DNA of 5,495 nt from an uncultured Clostridia bacterium (GTDB lineage Bacteria > Bacillota > Clostridia > HGM11327), in NCBI GenBank assembly GCA_905210525.1, contig CAJLXE010000125.1:1-5495 (forward strand), read 5' to 3'. A program made the translations under genes and the position numbers. The notes under the pieces are model-generated. The model had not been told where the DNA came from. It made no database searches and worked only from the letters and a program-made list of their open reading frames with translations. Positions 3,870 to 5,495 of the stretch are shown here, piece by piece (positions within the stretch are counted from its first letter, which is position 1; each line of letters begins with the position of its first letter).

Positions 3870-5495
3870 TCAGAATCCGCCCTGTTCGGTACGGTTTATT
3901 ATGTCATCCTGAAGCGATTTTGAAAGCGTTGTAAACAATGCGCTGTATCCTGCAACGCGGACAACAAGGCTCTGATATTTTTCAGGATGAGCCTGAGCGT
4001 CACGAAGAGTTTCTCTGCTCACAACATTAAACTGCATATGAGAGCCTTTCTGGTCAAAATATGCTCTTATAAGCGCTATAAAGCTTTCTATTCCGGACTT
4101 TCCGGCAAGTGCCGACGGATGGAACTTCATGTTGAAAAGAGTACCGTTTGAAGCTATTCCGTGGTCAAGCTTTGATACGGAATTTGCCGCGGATGTAGGT
4201 CCGTGAGTATCCTTGCCCGCACTCGGTGAAACGCCGTCCGCAACAGGCGTGAAAGCATATCTGCCGTCCGGAGTCGCTCCCGTCTGTGCACCGAGCGGAA
4301 CATTTGCGGAAACAGGATAAAGTCCTGCCTGGAATATGCCGCCTCTGGGATTCCTGAATGTCTGGAGCGGTTTTGTATATGTATATGCAACGTCTCTTGC
4401 AAACTCATCGACAGCGGCAATGTCGTTGCCGAATTTATCTACCGAAACGAGCATATCGTGTATTTCCGAATAACGTTTTTTCTGTACGGCAGTAAGACTG
4501 TTGCCTTCTTTCACCTTGCTATAGATACGCGATATATCATATTGAGTTACGTTATGTCCCCGCTTTGCAAGCTCAAGAGCGGTTTCTTCCGTAATTTTGC
4601 GTGCAGTTTCATCGTCAATGTCGTTTTTGCCGAAATTTGATTCCAGAGCCGCTTTAAGCTCCTTCACGGATATTTTTTTATCCTCATAAACGAGCTTTTT
4701 AACCGCATAAAGCGAGTCCGCCATGTTTGCTATACCGAAGCCCTGCGGTCCCGTAAAATTGTATACCGCACCGCCCTGTTCGGGTGTTTTTCCCCTCTGT
4801 ATGCAGTCGTGCACCATGGATGACAAATAAGGTAACGGGCATCTTTCCGCATGAGCAACGTCAATGGCATTATCGGCATTCACGAGCAGTGATATTGCAT
4901 AATTCATCTGTGCCTTATATGCGCCGTAAAACTCGTCAAAAGTATTCATTTTTGTCACATCGCCCGTTTTAACGCCAACCTGAACGCCTTTATCCTCGCC
5001 GTTTGAGAACACAAGCTCCAGCGGACGGCACATATTAAAGAATGCAGCGTCGTGCCAGCCCCATGTTTTAGCCGATTTTTGCGGTTCAACACAACCTATT
5101 ATATTGTAATCGCGCGCGTCCTCAATCGAAAGTCCTCTGCTGAGAAGCGACGGTATTATGACTTCATCGTTGTAATAAGCAGGCAAGCCCACGCCCGTTC
5201 GCGTAAGCTCCGCCGCCCTTATAAGAAATTCATGCGGTGTTTTGTTCCACACTCTTACCGAAAACGACGGCTGAGGCAAAAGAACATGAAGCGTTGCTTC
5301 TATGCACATAAACGAAAGATCATTGGTAGCATCTTCTCCGTTTATGTCCTGTCCTCCCGCTATAAGATTCTGGAAAAGGCTGTACCCCGCAAAGCCCTCT
5401 GCCGACGCCGCGTCACGGACTTTATTCAGGTCATTAAGCTTCACCCATATGCAGTCCATGAGTTCCTGTGCAAATTCGCGCGTGATGATTCCCTT
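3870..5495 (-). CDS. Glycyl radical diol dehydratase, probably 1,2-propanediol dehydratase (5' part off the window)
   Basis: Partial: the frame is open from the right edge, with 541 C-terminal residues visible of a family usually 790-860 long. The ATG at 5459 is internal, because the frame continues upstream as KGIITREFAQEL. The enzyme would dehydrate 1,2-propanediol to propionaldehyde by radical chemistry without B12. The thiyl-radical site is IIGCVEPQ, with the catalytic Cys encoded at 5093-5091 and the conserved Glu two residues on, followed by KTWGWHDAAFFNMCRPLELV, which I associate with the diol dehydratase branch. The glycyl radical loop near the end is VRVAGYSALF, with the radical Gly codon at 3950-3948 and 25 residues to the C-terminus. 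Conserved FRNPRGGIFQAGLYPVSANV and LGAQTGATPDGR precede it. The adjacent activase, shell gene and fuculose-type aldolase favour propanediol over choline or glycerol. Any N-terminal targeting extension, common in this group, would be outside the window. Confidence 0.95.
   Translation of the reverse strand, partial: KGIITREFAQELMDCIWVKLNDLNKVRDAASAEGFAGYSLFQNLIAGGQDINGEDATNDLSFMCIEATLHVLLPQPSFSVRVWNKTPHEFLIRAAELTRTGVGLPAYYNDEVIIPSLLSRGLSIEDARDYNIIGCVEPQKSAKTWGWHDAAFFNMCRPLELVFSNGEDKGVQVGVKTGDVTKMNTFDEFYGAYKAQMNYAISLLVNADNAIDVAHAERCPLPYLSSMVHDCIQRGKTPEQGGAVYNFTGPQGFGIANMADSLYAVKKLVYEDKKISVKELKAALESNFGKNDIDDETARKITEETALELAKRGHNVTQYDISRIYSKVKEGNSLTAVQKKRYSEIHDMLVSVDKFGNDIAAVDEFARDVAYTYTKPLQTFRNPRGGIFQAGLYPVSANVPLGAQTGATPDGRYAFTPVADGVSPSAGKDTHGPTSAANSVSKLDHGIASNGTLFNMKFHPSALAGKSGIESFIALIRAYFDQKGSHMQFNVVSRETLRDAQAHPEKYQSLVVRVAGYSALFTTLSKSLQDDIINRTEQGGF

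Noticed and set aside
3492..3923. 143-codon plus-strand open frame
   Set aside because: It is antisense to the activating enzyme 5' half and crosses the gene junction to the dehydratase 3' end. It has no domain and is a mirror of coding bias.
4154..4420. 88-codon minus-strand frame inside the dehydratase
   Set aside because: It lies within the conserved glycyl radical enzyme frame and shows no family signature.
5457..5459. ATG at 5459 as the dehydratase start
   Set aside because: The frame is open to the window edge, the upstream residues look like normal enzyme sequence, and a 529-residue protein would lack roughly a third of the family fold.
1..5495. CRISPR arrays, tRNA or rRNA genes, insertion sequences
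   Set aside because: No spaced direct repeats, no tRNA-like folds and no transposase motifs were seen; nearly all the DNA is explained by the minus-strand genes.

Overview
All genes in this window read on the minus strand, so transcription runs from high to low coordinates. The window is part of a glycyl-radical-enzyme-associated bacterial microcompartment (GRM) locus. The best match is the fucose/rhamnose type that makes 1,2-propanediol inside the shell and dehydrates it without B12; as I recall the published classification, this is GRM5, with Clostridium phytofermentans as the reference. The host is probably an anaerobic Firmicute of the Clostridia, such as a gut Lachnospiraceae or Oscillospiraceae relative. 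Reasons are the oxygen-sensitive chemistry, AGGAG-like ribosome sites, a consensus SigA-type promoter in an AT-rich gap, and moderate-GC coding sequence. Species cannot be fixed from this window.

In order of transcription: (1) 5495-3870, the C-terminal 541 residues of a glycyl radical diol dehydratase whose start lies off the right edge; (2) 3848-3054, its radical-SAM activating enzyme; (3) 3038-2670, a PduU/EutS-type circularly permuted shell protein; (4) 2670-2248, a PduV/EutP-type small GTPase that overlaps the shell gene by one base; (5) 2247-2074, the only sizeable gap, with a strong promoter, a predicted stem-loop at the likely transcript 5' end and a good ribosome site; (6) 2073-1273, a class II L-fuculose-phosphate-type aldolase with a C-terminal encapsulation peptide; (7) 1258-725, a GlcG/HbpS-like (PduO C-terminal domain) protein with an N-terminal encapsulation-like helix; (8) 619-1, the N-terminal 206 residues of a zinc-family alcohol dehydrogenase with an N-terminal encapsulation peptide, cut by the left edge.

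Inferred pathway: the aldolase cleaves L-fuculose-1-phosphate (or L-rhamnulose-1-phosphate) to DHAP and L-lactaldehyde. A reductase, possibly the alcohol dehydrogenase here, makes 1,2-propanediol. The activated glycyl radical enzyme converts this to propionaldehyde, which is reduced to propanol or oxidised by an aldehyde dehydrogenase not present in this window. The shell confines the aldehydes. Other expected parts (aldehyde dehydrogenase, phosphotransacylase, BMC-H/T/P shell proteins) are not visible and presumably lie outside.

The locus type is known, so I do not claim a new system. The less expected details are: a four-cysteine cluster between the aldolase domain and its targeting tail; three consecutive genes carrying candidate targeting helices; an internal promoter whose predicted +1 is the first base of a stem-loop; an alcohol dehydrogenase without the usual structural-zinc cysteines; an activating enzyme without the ferredoxin-like insert; and a 13-codon ORF ending one base before the alcohol dehydrogenase start.
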